From Edaphobacter sp. (GTDB taxonomy: Bacteria; Acidobacteriota; Terriglobia; Terriglobales; Acidobacteriaceae), in assembly GCA_025462645.1 (NCBI GenBank), contig JAOAPB010000104.1:1-64000 (forward strand): 64,000 nt of DNA, in the 5' to 3' direction. Positions 26,602 through 37,800 of the stretch are shown piece by piece. Position 1 is the stretch's first letter, and the number at the start of each line of letters is the position of its first letter. The notes beneath the pieces were generated by a model. It was not told where the DNA came from and did no database searches. It saw nothing but the letters and a program-made list of their open reading frames with translations. The position numbers and the translations under genes were made by a program.

Positions 26602-27504
26602 GTGCGAACATACCTCTTGCTTATCATCGCTCTGTTGATCGCCGCGCCTCTTGCCTCTGCGCAACAGATCACCCTTCTGCTCTGGCCTAACGGTGCCCCG
26701 GAGTCCTACCATGGTGATCCCGAGGCCGATATCACCAAAACCACTGACCGTCTTGTTGGTGGCAAGCCGTTGGCACACCTCACCAACGTCAGTAATCCCA
26801 CCCTCACGGTCTACAAGGCTTCCGATACCAACAATACCGGTGCCGCCGTCCTCGTCTTCCCCGGCGGTGGCTACAGGATCCTTGCCTACGATCTTGAAGG
26901 CACCGAGGTTTGCACCTGGCTCAACTCCATCGGCGTCACCTGTGTGCTGGTGAAGTACCGCGTGCCCTTTGCGGAGCATTACCCACAGAATCCCGCCGAC
27001 CTTGAGGACGCCCAGCAAGCCATGCGTCTCACCCGTTCCCACGCCGCCGAGTGGAATATTGACCCGAAGCGCATCGGAGTTCTCGGCTTCTCCGCCGGAG
27101 GGCATCTCGTTGTGGTTCTCAGCAATCACGCCGATTACAAGCGTCCAGAGGCCCCCTCCAGCGAGGTTGACGCTCGCCCAAACTTCGTCGTGGCCATCTA
27201 TCCCGGTTATCTAACGGATGCCCCAGCGCTCAACAAACTAGCAAACGGCATCGACCCCACCTCCAACACGCCACCCACCTTCCTGCTTCAGGCTGAAGAC
27301 GACCCTGTCCATGAGGAGAACGCGCTCCTCTACTTCCAGGCGCTCAAGGAGGTCAAGGTCCCTGCAGAACTCCACCTCTACGCGCAGGGAGGTCATGGTT
27401 ACGGTCTTCGTCCCACGGATCTCCCCGTAACCCACTGGCCGGGACTGGTTGAGACATGGTTTCATACCATCCATGTGCTGCCCGGCCCGGTCTCTCATCC
27501 CTGA
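26602..27504 (+). CDS. Alpha/beta-hydrolase (acetyl-esterase / BD-FAE type), secreted
   Basis: 300 residues. A signal peptide (residues 1-20, ending PLASAQQ) is followed by an esterase-type alpha/beta-hydrolase: oxyanion-hole motif VFPGGGYRILAYDLEG (near 84), nucleophile elbow VLGFSAGGHLV (Ser near 155), acid LQAEDDPVHEE (near 230) and His in GGHGYGL (near 265). Relatives deacetylate xylan or other carbohydrates; the substrate is unknown. The only start that gives the signal peptide is GTG at 26602; an AGGAGAGG site lies about 15 bases upstream, farther than usual, so the exact start is uncertain. Confidence 0.78.
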   Translation: MRTYLLLIIALLIAAPLASAQQITLLLWPNGAPESYHGDPEADITKTTDRLVGGKPLAHLTNVSNPTLTVYKASDTNNTGAAVLVFPGGGYRILAYDLEGTEVCTWLNSIGVTCVLVKYRVPFAEHYPQNPADLEDAQQAMRLTRSHAAEWNIDPKRIGVLGFSAGGHLVVVLSNHADYKRPEAPSSEVDARPNFVVAIYPGYLTDAPALNKLANGIDPTSNTPPTFLLQAEDDPVHEENALLYFQALKEVKVPAELHLYAQGGHGYGLRPTDLPVTHWPGLVETWFHTIHVLPGPVSHP

Positions 27505-27607
27505 TTCGCAATTGCATGAAGATACCTCCTCAGAGATTGAAGGCTGCATCTTCTTTTGTGTCGGAACGATCGGATGACGCGCTAAACTCATCACGAGACG
27601 CCCCTCC

Positions 27608-27904
27608 ATGAAAAAACTCCTCTTCACCCTCCTGCAGGCTCTCCTCTTCTTTATCGTCTTCGTCGTCGGCACCTTCCTGCACCCCTTCAATCTGCGCTGG
27701 GGCTTGACCGTGACGACGCCTTCCGTTACTCGTTTCTTCGTTCCCGACGGCCTTCTCCTCACTCTCGCGCTCTTCATCGCAATCGTCATCACTCAAGCTA
27801 TCCGCAAGAGACTCTGTAATACGACGTGGACGATCGTCGCCTTCGTGCTTGCCGTTGTCGCCGGTTATGTCATGCGACTCGGCTTCATGACCCATGAGCT
27901 CTAA
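27608..27904 (+). CDS. Small inner-membrane protein of unknown function
   Basis: 98 residues with three predicted membrane segments: LLFTLLQALLFFIVFVVGTF (about 4-23), LLLTLALFIAIVIT (about 49-62) and WTIVAFVLAVVAGYVM (about 74-89). I recognise no domain. Its stop overlaps the start of the PLP-dependent decarboxylase gene by 11 bases, so the two are probably co-transcribed. No function can be assigned. Confidence 0.7.
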   Translation: MKKLLFTLLQALLFFIVFVVGTFLHPFNLRWGLTVTTPSVTRFFVPDGLLLTLALFIAIVITQAIRKRLCNTTWTIVAFVLAVVAGYVMRLGFMTHEL

Positions 27905-29282
27905 CACCATGCCAAAGAACCAGCCTGACGATCTCTTCAAACTCCTTGCTGCTGCACAGCACCGTCTCGACGAAGGCTTCGCAGACCTGCCTCCCAACCC
28001 TGCGCCTCCGCTCGACGAGCAAGCTGCAGCCATCCTCGACGAAGTAGCCACAAAGCTCCACGACAACTATCCGTATGCCCATCCTCTCTACGCCGGCCAG
28101 ATGCTCAAACCGCCGCACCCCATCGCCCGCGCCGCCTATGCGCTCGCCATGTCGGTTAACCCCAACAATCACGCCCTCGACGGAGGCCGCGCTAGCTCCG
28201 CGCTCGAGATCGAAGCCGTAGCCGCGCTTGCGAAGATGTTTCACTGGCCACAGCATCTAGGGCACCTAAGCAGTGGAGGAACCTTCGCCAATCTCGAAGC
28301 CCTCTGGGTAGCCGGACAACTCGCACCCGGTAAAGCGGTTGCCGCCAGCGACCAGGCCCACTACACCCACAGCCGTATCAGCAGCGTCCTCGGCCTGCCC
28401 TTCGTCGCTGTCCCAACAGACGACACCGGACGCATGGACCTGACGGCCCTCGAACATCTCCTGAAGACAGAGAACATAGGAACCGTCGTGGTCACGCTAG
28501 GCACCACGGCCATCGGCTCCGTTGACCCTCTCGACCAGATCCTGAAACTTCAGGGACGCTACAAGTTCCGCATCCACGTCGACGCCGCCTACGGAGGCTA
28601 CTTCACCCTCGCCTCCAATCTCGCGCCCGAAGCTCGCGAGGCCTACGATGCCATCCCTTACGCCGACTCCATCGTCGTCGACCCGCACAAGCACGGTCTG
28701 CAGCCCTACGGCTGCGGAGCCGTCCTCTTCCGCGATCCGGCCGTAGGCCGCCTCTACAGACACGACTCCCCCTATACCTACTTCTCCTCCAAAGAGCTCC
28801 ACCTCGGCGAGATCTCACTCGAGTGCTCCCGTGCCGGAGCCTCCGCCGTTGCCCTTTGGGCGACTCAGCGTCTCCTCCCCTACGCCCCTGGAGGCACCTT
28901 CGCCCAAGGCCTCGAAGCTGGCCGCGATGCCGCTCTCGAACTCAACCGACGGCTCGCCCACTCTTCACACTTCGTCACCCCTGCCACCCCACCCCAGCTC
29001 GATATCGTCTTCTGGGCTGCAAAATCCGGAACCACCGCAGGCTCCTCCGCACTTGCCCAGCACATCTTCGATGAGGCCGCCCGCCTCGACCTCCACCTGG
29101 CCCTTGCCAACCTCCCCATTCGCTTCTTCCCCCCGGACACCTGGCCGCAAGTAGAACAAAATAAAACGGTCACCTGCCTCCGTTCCGTGCTCATGAAGCC
29201 CGAGCACCTCTCCTGGCTCGACCGGATCTGGCAACGTCTCGAAGCCGCGACGGGTCAGGCGGCACTGTCAATAACCCAATAG
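27894..29282 (+). CDS. Pyridoxal-phosphate-dependent group II decarboxylase family protein
   Basis: 462 residues of the glutamate/aromatic-amino-acid decarboxylase fold. Visible are LSSGGTFANLEALWVAGQL (phosphate/cofactor region, near 124), RIHVDAAYGGYF (cofactor-ring Asp, near 225) and SIVVDPHKHGLQPYGCGAV, whose Lys (near 264) should hold PLP. It could decarboxylate an amino acid or act as a carbon-sulfur lyase; the substrate cannot be read from the sequence. The start is ATG 27894 or 27909; the first overlaps the upstream membrane-protein gene by 11 bases. Confidence 0.83.
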   Translation: MSSNTMPKNQPDDLFKLLAAAQHRLDEGFADLPPNPAPPLDEQAAAILDEVATKLHDNYPYAHPLYAGQMLKPPHPIARAAYALAMSVNPNNHALDGGRASSALEIEAVAALAKMFHWPQHLGHLSSGGTFANLEALWVAGQLAPGKAVAASDQAHYTHSRISSVLGLPFVAVPTDDTGRMDLTALEHLLKTENIGTVVVTLGTTAIGSVDPLDQILKLQGRYKFRIHVDAAYGGYFTLASNLAPEAREAYDAIPYADSIVVDPHKHGLQPYGCGAVLFRDPAVGRLYRHDSPYTYFSSKELHLGEISLECSRAGASAVALWATQRLLPYAPGGTFAQGLEAGRDAALELNRRLAHSSHFVTPATPPQLDIVFWAAKSGTTAGSSALAQHIFDEAARLDLHLALANLPIRFFPPDTWPQVEQNKTVTCLRSVLMKPEHLSWLDRIWQRLEAATGQAALSITQ

Positions 29283-29472
29283 AACTAGCTAAATGACCTT
29301 TATTGCACATGCGTGGTTCAGCCAATTTGGTAAACTCACGCATAACAGGCCCGGAATCTCTTTGTATCGGAACTCGTGCAACTCAAGATTTCCATAGCAG
29401 GAAGGCCTCCAGCACGCATCTCAACACCGTCGCTACGTGCGCCTGGCCCGGTTTAAAAAGGAAACACCAAGC

Positions 29473-31269
29473 ATGAGCCTCTCCGCCGCTTCCTCCTCCG
29501 TAACACCCGACCTCACCCATCGCAGCATTGCATACTTTTCCATGGAGATCGCCCTCTCTCCAGACCTCCCCACCTACTCCGGTGGTCTGGGCATGTTGGC
29601 CGGCGACACTCTCCGCTCCGCCGCCGATACTGCGGCTCCCATGGTCGCCGTCTCCCTCGTCCACCGCCGCGGCTACTTCCGCCAGCACCTCGACGACGTA
29701 GGCCAGCAGACTGAGTCCGATGTACCCTGGTCGCCCGAGACCGCCCTCCCCAGCGCCAATCAGATTATTGCCTTGACTCTCCAGGGCCGCCAGCTGCTCG
29801 TGCGTGCCTGGCGCTTCGACGTCATCGGAGTCACCGGCCATGTCATCCCCGTCTTTCTCCTCGACACCGACGTCGAGGGCAACGACCCGTGGGACCGCCA
29901 TCTGACCGACCATCTCTACGGTGGCGATACCTACTACCGCCTCTGTCAGGAGGCCGTCCTCGGCCTCGGCGGAATAGCCCTGCTCCGCGCACTCGGCTCA
30001 AGGCCCGAGGTCTATCACATGAACGAGGGTCACGCCGCCCTCCTCGCCATCGCTCTCCTCGAGGAGCAACTGGCCGGAAGGCCGCTTCGCGATGCCAACG
30101 AAGCCGACATTCAGGCCGTCAGCCGTCAGTGCGTCTTTACAACACATACCCCCGTGCCCGCCGGACACGACCAGTTCGGCCTCGACCACATGTACCAGGT
30201 CCTCGGCAATGACCGCGCTGCCGCCATCGACCGAGCCGGCTGTCTCCACAACGGCCTCATGAACATGACCTACATCGCCCTGCGCTTCTCGCGCTTCGTC
30301 AACGGCGTCGCCATGCAGCACGGCAAGGTCTCCCAGCAGATGTTCCCGAACTACAAGGTCCACGCGATCACCAACGGCGTCCACGCCGCCACATGGCTCT
30401 CCCCCTCCTTTCAGGAGCTCTTCGACGCCGAGATCCCAACCTGGCGTACGGACAATCAATACCTCCGCTCCGTCTACGGCATCGATCCAGCGCGCATCGC
30501 CGCCTGTCATCTCAAAGGGAAGCAGCACCTCTTTGCAACTGTAGCCAAGCGGACGGGCCATTTCTTCAACCCCAATGCGCTCACGCTGGGCTTCGCTCGC
30601 CGCGTCGCTACCTATAAGCGCGCCAGTCTTCTGCTGCATGATCCCGCGCGACTGGTCGCGATCGCCGAAAAAATCGGTGGCCTCCAAATTTTGTTCGCCG
30701 GCAAAGCTCATCCCGCTGACAATGCAGGCAAGGGCCTTATTCGCGATGTATATGCCTCCGCCGTACGTCTCAACTCGTCGGCCCTCAAGATCCACTACCT
30801 CGAGAACTACGACTGGGAGCTCGGGGCGCTCTTAACCCAAGGCGTCGATGTCTGGGTCAACACCCCCCGTCGTCCCTACGAAGCCTCAGGAACCTCCGGC
30901 ATGAAGGCCGCCCTCAACGGGGTCCCCTCGCTCTCCATTCTCGACGGCTGGTGGATCGAAGGCTGCGCCGAAAACACCACTGGCTGGGCCATCGAAGACG
31001 GTGAGACCGAGGACGCAGAGGCAAACAGCCTCTATGAGAAGCTCGAAGAGCACATTGCCCCGATGTACGCCAATCCCATCGCCTGGTCTGAAATGCAACG
31101 GCATTGTGTCGGAATGAACGGAACCTTCTTCAACACCCATCGCATGTTGGCGCAGTACCTCGGCAACGCCTACTATCCTCCGCGCTCCATCGATCTACCC
31201 GTGGTTGCAGACCACCATCCGCACCGCCGCTCCACCGACGCAATCGTGCCCGAACCTGCTCTCGCTTAG
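29473..31269 (+). CDS. glgP: Alpha-glucan phosphorylase (GT35, short type)
   Basis: 598 residues. It releases glucose-1-phosphate from glycogen or maltodextrins. Motifs are SIAYFSMEIALSPDLPTYSG near residue 19, VYHMNEGHAALLA near 180, FTTHTPVPAGHDQF near 222, and EASGTSGMKAALNG near 475, with the lysine that binds PLP. It belongs to the roughly 600-residue clade lacking the N-terminal regulatory part of the 800-residue enzymes. The ATG at 29473 is preferred over GTG 29437 because AAAAAGGAAA lies upstream and the family sequence begins shortly after it. Confidence 0.9.
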   Translation: MSLSAASSSVTPDLTHRSIAYFSMEIALSPDLPTYSGGLGMLAGDTLRSAADTAAPMVAVSLVHRRGYFRQHLDDVGQQTESDVPWSPETALPSANQIIALTLQGRQLLVRAWRFDVIGVTGHVIPVFLLDTDVEGNDPWDRHLTDHLYGGDTYYRLCQEAVLGLGGIALLRALGSRPEVYHMNEGHAALLAIALLEEQLAGRPLRDANEADIQAVSRQCVFTTHTPVPAGHDQFGLDHMYQVLGNDRAAAIDRAGCLHNGLMNMTYIALRFSRFVNGVAMQHGKVSQQMFPNYKVHAITNGVHAATWLSPSFQELFDAEIPTWRTDNQYLRSVYGIDPARIAACHLKGKQHLFATVAKRTGHFFNPNALTLGFARRVATYKRASLLLHDPARLVAIAEKIGGLQILFAGKAHPADNAGKGLIRDVYASAVRLNSSALKIHYLENYDWELGALLTQGVDVWVNTPRRPYEASGTSGMKAALNGVPSLSILDGWWIEGCAENTTGWAIEDGETEDAEANSLYEKLEEHIAPMYANPIAWSEMQRHCVGMNGTFFNTHRMLAQYLGNAYYPPRSIDLPVVADHHPHRRSTDAIVPEPALA

Positions 31270-31322
31270 CAGCAATCGCGGTCGGGTGCCGTTGTCTCCT
31301 TGTGACTAACCGCAAATCGGTA

Positions 31323-31357
31323 CTCCATCCTTTACAGTCTTACTCCGAAGGATGGAG
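31323..31357. terminator. Perfect inverted repeat between convergent genes
   Basis: CTCCATCCTT (31323-31332) and AAGGATGGAG (31348-31357) pair perfectly across a 15-base loop, in the gap between the 3' ends of glgP and the RND pump gene. A shared terminator is plausible, though no strong T-tract follows on either strand. Confidence 0.45.
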
Positions 31358-31465
31358 CACTGGCACGCTGCCGAGCAGTTGCTTTTATGTCTTCACTGGA
31401 GACGGTCTACCTGTTGCCGTAGTGAAAACCTGTCTTCCCATAGCAATCCTTGCTGCGTCGTTGCC

Positions 31466-34400
31466 TTAATCTCCTGCCACCGTCTGCGGCACAGTCCGTA
31501 CAGCTGGGCTCTTCTTCCCAAACCGCACGCGCAGGCGGTCGAAGAACAGGTAAACCACTGGAGTCGTAAACAGCGTAAGCGCCTGCGAAACTACCAGTCC
31601 GCCAACAATCGTGATACCCAGTGGCCGCCGCAGTTCACTGCCCGTACCCGTACCCAGTGCTAACGGCAACCCACCCAGCAGTGCCGCCATCGTCGTCATC
31701 ATGATTGGCCGGAACCGCAGGAGGCAAGCCTGGTAGATAGCCTCCTCGGGGGTCTTGCCCTCCTCACGCTCTGCCACCAGCGCGAAGTCGATCATCATGA
31801 TCGCGTTCTTCTTCACGATGCCGATCAGCAGGATGATGCCGATCATCGCGATCACGCTCAACTCCACCTTGAACAGCAGCAGCGCCACAATCGCACCCAC
31901 TCCTGCCGATGGCAACGTCGAAAGAATTGTCAGCGGATGGATAAAGCTCTCATACAGCATCCCAAGCACGATGTAGACCGCCACCAGCGCGAGCAGGATC
32001 AGGACCGGCTCGCTCGACAGCGACGCCTGAAAGGCCTGTGCGGTTCCCTGGAATCCCCCGTTAATCGTCGACGGCATTCCGATGTCTATCCGCGCCTGCT
32101 CGATCGCTGTCGTTGCCTGATCGAGCGAGGCTCCCGGAGTCAGGTTGAAGCTCAGCGTAGTCGCCGGCATCTGCGACTGGTGGTTCACCGTCAAAGGAAT
32201 CCGTTGTGTCTCGAAGTGCGTCACTGCGCTCAGCGGAACCATCGCTCCCGTCGTGCTCTTGATGTAGATATTCTTCAGCGAATCCGGGTCCCGCTGGAAC
32301 TTTTCCGCCACCTCCATTACGACGTGGTATTGGTTCAGCGGACGATAAGTCGTCGACACCTGCCTCTGCCCGAACGCGTCCGAGAGCGTAGCGTCGATGG
32401 TCAGAGGCGATACTCCCAACCGGCTTGCCGTATCCCGGTCGATCACCAGCTGCGCCCGGAGCCCAAGCTCCTGCTGGTCTGTCGCCACATCTTTCAGTTG
32501 AGGCAGCTTCTGCATCGCCGCCATCAGCTTTGGCGACCACTCATTCAGATCCTTCAGGTTGTCTGCCGTCAGCGAATATTGATACTGTGTCGCCGAATTT
32601 CGACCACCGATCCTCAGCTCCTGCTGCGATTGCAGATAAAGCTGCGCCCCCGGAATCCCGGAGGCCTTCGGACGCAGGCGATTGATGATCGCCTCTGCTG
32701 TGTCTCCTCGCTTCTGCCGTTCTGCATCAGGTTTAAGCGACACGAACATATTGCCCGAGTTGCTGCCTCCGCCGCCCGGCCCGCCGCCCCCCACGAAGGC
32801 CATTACATTCTGCACGCCCGGATCGCTCTGCACGATGGTCGCCATCTGCTGTACCTTTGGCTTCATCGCATCGAACGAGACGTCCTGTTGCCCACGAATC
32901 TGCCCGCCGATGCGCCCCGTGTCCTGCTGGGGGAAGAACCCTTTCGGCACCAGGATGTACAGGTACACATTAAGCACAAACGTCAAAATCGTAATCGTCA
33001 GCACCAGCCCCTGATGTCCCAGCACCCACTTCAGCCCACGCTCATACTCTGCCGTCAGGCGGGCTAGCGCCTGCTCGCCCCAGCGATAGAAGCGCCCGCG
33101 TTTCTTCGTTCCATGCGGCTGGATGAACTTTGCGCTCAACATCGGCGTCGTCGTCAGCGACACGACCAGCGACACCATAATCGCCGCCGACAGCGTCACC
33201 GCGAACTCGCGGAACAGCCTCCCCACGATCCCGCCCATCAACAGGATTGGGATGAACACCGCGATCAGCGACGTGCTCATCGAGACCACCGTAAACCCGA
33301 TCTCCTTCGACCCCGCCATTGCCGCCTCAAATGGCGTCTTTCCACTCTCCAGATGACGGCTGATGTTCTCGATCACGACGATCGCATCGTCCACCACGAA
33401 GCCCGTCGAGATCGTCAGCGCCATCAGGCTCAGGTTATCCAGGGTGTACCCCAGCAGGTACATCACGCCAAAGGTCCCCAGCAGGCTCAGCGGCACAGAC
33501 ACGCTCGGAATCAGCGTCGACCGAACCTCCCGCAGGAAGACGAACACCACCAGGATCACCAGCAGGATCGAGATGATCAGCGTCCGCGTTACATCCTTCA
33601 CCGAAGCACGGATTGTCGTCGTCCGATCAAGCGCCACATGGATCTGCACCGCCGGCGGCACCGCGGCCTGCAACGTCGGCAGGATCTTCAGCACATTGTC
33701 TACCGTCTTGATCACGTTCGCCGTGGACGTCTTGAAGACGATCACAAGAATCGCGGGGGTCCCGTTGAACATGCCCCCCGTGTGTATATCCTCGACGCTA
33801 TCGACTACCTCTGCCACATCTTGAATCCGCACTACCCCATGCGTCGCAACTGCCGCACCTGCCGCCGCTGGCATTGAAGCTGCCGTTGAACTGCTGGCAC
33901 TCGCACTCGTCGTCGACGTACTCGCAACTGCGCTGACAGCGGACGCCGGCAACCCCGTACTTGCCGCAGCCGAACTCACTGGCCCACGGTCCGTGGCGAT
34001 AATGAGCGGAGCATACGCCGCAGCGCCGAACAGCTGGTCTGTCGTGCTCACCATCCATCGCCGTGTGTCGTCCTGCAGGTAGCCCTTCGGCTGGTTCACG
34101 TTCACCGTGCCGATCGCGGCCCGCAGAGCCTCCAACCCAATGCCCGAGTTAGCCAGTTGCGTTGGATTTGCCTCTATCCGCACCGCTGGCTTCGCGCTTC
34201 CGCCGCAGAAGGTCTGTCCCACGCCATCCACCTGCGCGATCTTCTGCGCCAGGATGCTGTCGCACGCATCGTAGATCTGCGGCACCGTCAACGTATCCGA
34301 CGTCAACGCCAGGATCAGAATCGGTGAGTCCGCAGGATTGACCTTCCGGTACGAAGGATTATTCGGTAGGTTCGACGGCAGCTGGCTTCGAGCCGCATTG

Positions 34401-34810
34401 ATCGCCGCCTGCACATCGCGCGCTGCGCCATTCACATCACGGCTCAGGTCGAACTGCAGCGTGATCGAGGCCGAGCCTGTCGAGGACGACGATGTCATCT
34501 CGTTGACGCCGGCAATCTTCGCGAACTGTCGTTCCAGCGGAGTCGCCACAGCAGAGGCCATCGTCTCCGGATCAGCCCCTGGCAGGCCCGCGCCCACCGA
34601 GATTACTGGATACTCCACCTGCGGCAGGCTCGACACCGGCAGCAAGCTGTACGCCACCACACCCGCTAGGATGATCGCCACAGACAAAAGAGTCGTCGCC
34701 ACTGGACGCTTGATGAAAGGCGCGGAGAAATGTACCCCGCCCTTGGGCGTCTTCTCCCCGACGCTCTTCTGCGCCTCTGCCAGATCGTGATTCTCGTCCA
34801 GGTGGGCCAT
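31466..34810 (-). CDS. RND efflux pump subunit (MdtC-like)
   Basis: 1114 residues, an inner-membrane RND pump with twelve membrane segments and two large periplasmic loops. It shows FIKRPVATTLLSVAIILAG at the first segment, VEYPVISVGAGLPGADPETM, the proton-relay helix LSLMALTISTGFVVDDAIVV (DD motif) and a second half with GIVKKNAIMMIDFAL. An Ala/Ser-rich insert lies in the first periplasmic loop (encoded near 33830-33990). It is last in a three-gene operon; its start overlaps the previous stop by one base. Substrates are unknown; MdtABC-type pumps export bile salts and some antibiotics. Confidence 0.9.
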   Translation of the reverse strand: MAHLDENHDLAEAQKSVGEKTPKGGVHFSAPFIKRPVATTLLSVAIILAGVVAYSLLPVSSLPQVEYPVISVGAGLPGADPETMASAVATPLERQFAKIAGVNEMTSSSSTGSASITLQFDLSRDVNGAARDVQAAINAARSQLPSNLPNNPSYRKVNPADSPILILALTSDTLTVPQIYDACDSILAQKIAQVDGVGQTFCGGSAKPAVRIEANPTQLANSGIGLEALRAAIGTVNVNQPKGYLQDDTRRWMVSTTDQLFGAAAYAPLIIATDRGPVSSAAASTGLPASAVSAVASTSTTSASASSSTAASMPAAAGAAVATHGVVRIQDVAEVVDSVEDIHTGGMFNGTPAILVIVFKTSTANVIKTVDNVLKILPTLQAAVPPAVQIHVALDRTTTIRASVKDVTRTLIISILLVILVVFVFLREVRSTLIPSVSVPLSLLGTFGVMYLLGYTLDNLSLMALTISTGFVVDDAIVVIENISRHLESGKTPFEAAMAGSKEIGFTVVSMSTSLIAVFIPILLMGGIVGRLFREFAVTLSAAIMVSLVVSLTTTPMLSAKFIQPHGTKKRGRFYRWGEQALARLTAEYERGLKWVLGHQGLVLTITILTFVLNVYLYILVPKGFFPQQDTGRIGGQIRGQQDVSFDAMKPKVQQMATIVQSDPGVQNVMAFVGGGGPGGGGSNSGNMFVSLKPDAERQKRGDTAEAIINRLRPKASGIPGAQLYLQSQQELRIGGRNSATQYQYSLTADNLKDLNEWSPKLMAAMQKLPQLKDVATDQQELGLRAQLVIDRDTASRLGVSPLTIDATLSDAFGQRQVSTTYRPLNQYHVVMEVAEKFQRDPDSLKNIYIKSTTGAMVPLSAVTHFETQRIPLTVNHQSQMPATTLSFNLTPGASLDQATTAIEQARIDIGMPSTINGGFQGTAQAFQASLSSEPVLILLALVAVYIVLGMLYESFIHPLTILSTLPSAGVGAIVALLLFKVELSVIAMIGIILLIGIVKKNAIMMIDFALVAEREEGKTPEEAIYQACLLRFRPIMMTTMAALLGGLPLALGTGTGSELRRPLGITIVGGLVVSQALTLFTTPVVYLFFDRLRVRFGKKSPAVRTVPQTVAGD

Positions 34811-37800
34811 CAGTCTGCACTCACTGCATGTTCATGCTCACGGAACTCCGCATCTGCCTCTTTCGTGTGCAGATACTTCCGTCCAATCCGGTCGAAGAAC
34901 AGATAGACCACCGGCGTCGTGAACAACGTCAAAATCTGCGACACAATCAATCCGCCGACGATGGTGATGCCCAGCGGCCGCCGCAACTCGCTTCCTGTAC
35001 CCGTGCCCATCGCCAGCGGCAACCCGCCCAGCAATGCTGCCATGGTCGTCATCATGATCGGCCGAAACCGCAGCAGGCAAGCCTGATAGATCGCCTCCTC
35101 CGGCTCCATCCCATGCTCGCGTTCGGCCTCCAGGGCGAAGTCGATCATCATGATCGCGTTCTTCTTCACGATGCCGATCAGCAGGATAATGCCGATCAGC
35201 GCGATCACGCTCAGGTTCACGTGGAAGATCAGCAGCGCCAGAATCGCGCCGACGCCGGCCGAAGGCAGCGTCGACAGAATCGTGATCGGATGGATGTAGC
35301 TCTCATACAGCACGCCCAGCACGATGTAGACGACGATCAGAGCCGCCAGGATCAGAATCGGCTCATTCGAGAGCGATGCCTCGAACGCCCTTGCCGATCC
35401 CTGGAACTCCGTATTTACGCTAGGCGGAGGATTCAGCTCCTGCTTCGCCTTGTTGACCGCATCGACCGCATCGCCGATCGACTTGCCCGGCGCCAGGTTG
35501 AACGAGATCGTCACGGCAGGGAACTGCCCCTGGTGATTGATCGCCAGCGACGTCTTTCTCTCCTCCAGGTGGGTGATCGCCGACAACGGAACCTGCGACC
35601 CGTTCGAACTCCTCACATAGATATTGTTCAGGGAGGAGGGATTCCTCTGGAAGTTCGGAGCTACCTCCAACACCACGTGGTACTGGTTCTGCTGCGTAAA
35701 GATCGTAGAGACCTGACGCTGCCCGAAGGCGTCATCCAGGGTGTCGTCGATGTTCTGTGGCGTGATCCCCAGCCGCGACGCCGTATCGCGGTCGATCACC
35801 AGGTGCGCCTCCAGTCCGCTCAACTGCTGGTCGCTCGCCACGTCGGTCAGGATCGGTATCTGTCTGAACTTCTCCACCAGCCGGTCCGTCCACACCGCCA
35901 GCTCGTCCGCATTCGCATCCTCGACCGAGTACTGGTACTGCGTCCGGCTCACCCGGTCTTCCACCGTCAGGTCCTGCAGCGGTTGCAAAAAGCACTGGAT
36001 CCCATCCACCAGGGCCAGCCGCGGCTGCAGCCGTTGAATCACCTCCGACGCCGACGCCGTACGTATCTCGCGGTCCTTCAGATTGATCTGGATGCGCCCA
36101 CTGTTCAGCGTCGAGTTCGTCCCATCGATTCCAATGAAAGACGATACGCTCTCCACATCTTCGTCCTCGAGAATCAGCTTGGCCAGCTCCTGCTGGTGCG
36201 CAGCCATCGCCGGAAAGCTGATCGTCTGCGGAGCCTCTGTGATTCCCAGCAGCACGCCCGTATCCTGCACCGGGAAGAATCCCTTCGGCACGATGATGTA
36301 CAGGTACACCGTCAGCAGGAACGTCGCCAGAGTTACCAGCAGGGTCAGTGTCTGGTGCTTGAGCACCCAGCGCACGCCCACCGCATACTTCGCGATCACA
36401 TACTCGAAGAACTCTTCGCTCTTGCGATAGAAGGCGTTCTGTTCGCTCTCCGGTTTGTGCTTCAGCAGCTTGGCCGACATCATCGGCGTCAGCGTCAGCG
36501 AGACTACGGCCGAGACCAGGATCGTCACCGCCAGCGTCACCGCGAACTCGCGGAACAGCCGCCCCACGATATCGCCCATGAACAGCAGCGGAATCAGCAC
36601 GGCGATCAGCGACACTGTTAGCGAAACAATCGTGAACCCGATCTGCTCCGATCCCTTCAGCGCCGCCTCCAGCGGATCGTCGCCCTCTTCGAGATAGCGC
36701 GAGATGTTCTCGATCATTACGATCGCGTCATCCACCACGAAGCCCGTCGAGATCGTCAGCGCCATCAGGCTCAGGTTGTTCAAGCTGTAACCCAGCAGGT
36801 ACATCACGCCGAACGTGCCCACAATCGACAGCGGCACCGCGACCGACGGAATGATCGTCGCCGCAATCGACCGCAGGAACAGGAAGATCACCATCACCAC
36901 CAGCGCGATGGTCAGGATCAGCGAGAACTGTACGTCCTTCACCGAGGCCCGAATCGTATTCGTCCTGTCGGTCAGCACCTCCAGCTTCACGCTCACCGGT
37001 AATGTCGCCCGCAGTTGCGGCAACAGCTGCTGTACCTCGTCCACCACACCGATGATGTTCGCGCCTGGCTGCCGCTGGATGTTCACGATCACGGCAGGCT
37101 TCAGCTGCAGCTCACGCGCAGGCTGGTCCTTGCCATCGGCATCTTTGCCCGCGGGCCGAGCCGAGGTGCCCATCCACGCCGCCTGGTACAGGTTCTCCGC
37201 GCTGTCTACTGCATTCGCCACGTCCGACAGCCGTACCGGCGACCCATTCCGGTACGCGACGATGACCTTGTTGTACTCGACGCTCGAGAGCAGCTGATCG
37301 TTCGCGCCGATCGTGAAGGTCTGCCTGGTTCCATTCAGGTTGCCCTTCGCCTGGTCCACGTTCGCCGTGCCCAGAGCCGTCCGCAGGTCCTCCAGGCTCA
37401 TCCCGTAGTTCGCCAGCGCCGTCGGATTCGCCTGAATCCGTACCGCCGGCTTCTGGCCGCCATTGATCGACACTAACCCCACGCCAGAGAGCTGTGAGAT
37501 CTTCTGGGCCAGCACCGTGTCCGCCAGGTCTTCTACCTTCGTCAGCGCCAGCGTGTCGCTGGTTAGCGACAGCGTCATGATCGGCGCGTCCGCCGGGTTT
37601 ACCTTGCTGTATACCGGAGGATTCGGAAGGTCCTTGGGAAGATAGCTGAAGCCCGCATTGATCGCCGCTTGCACATCCTGCTGGGCGATGTCGATCGACT
37701 CTTCCAGCGAGAACTGCAGCGTAATCACGCTGCCTCCGCCAGAGCTGGTCGACGTCATCTGGCTCAGTCCCGGGATCTGCCCGAACTGTCGTTCCAGGGG

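Noticed and set aside
34828..36621. Long plus-strand frame of 597 codons opposite the MdtB-like gene
   Set aside because: It lies antisense to a well-conserved RND pump and its Arg/His/Gln-rich translation has no family features; it is a by-product of high GC.
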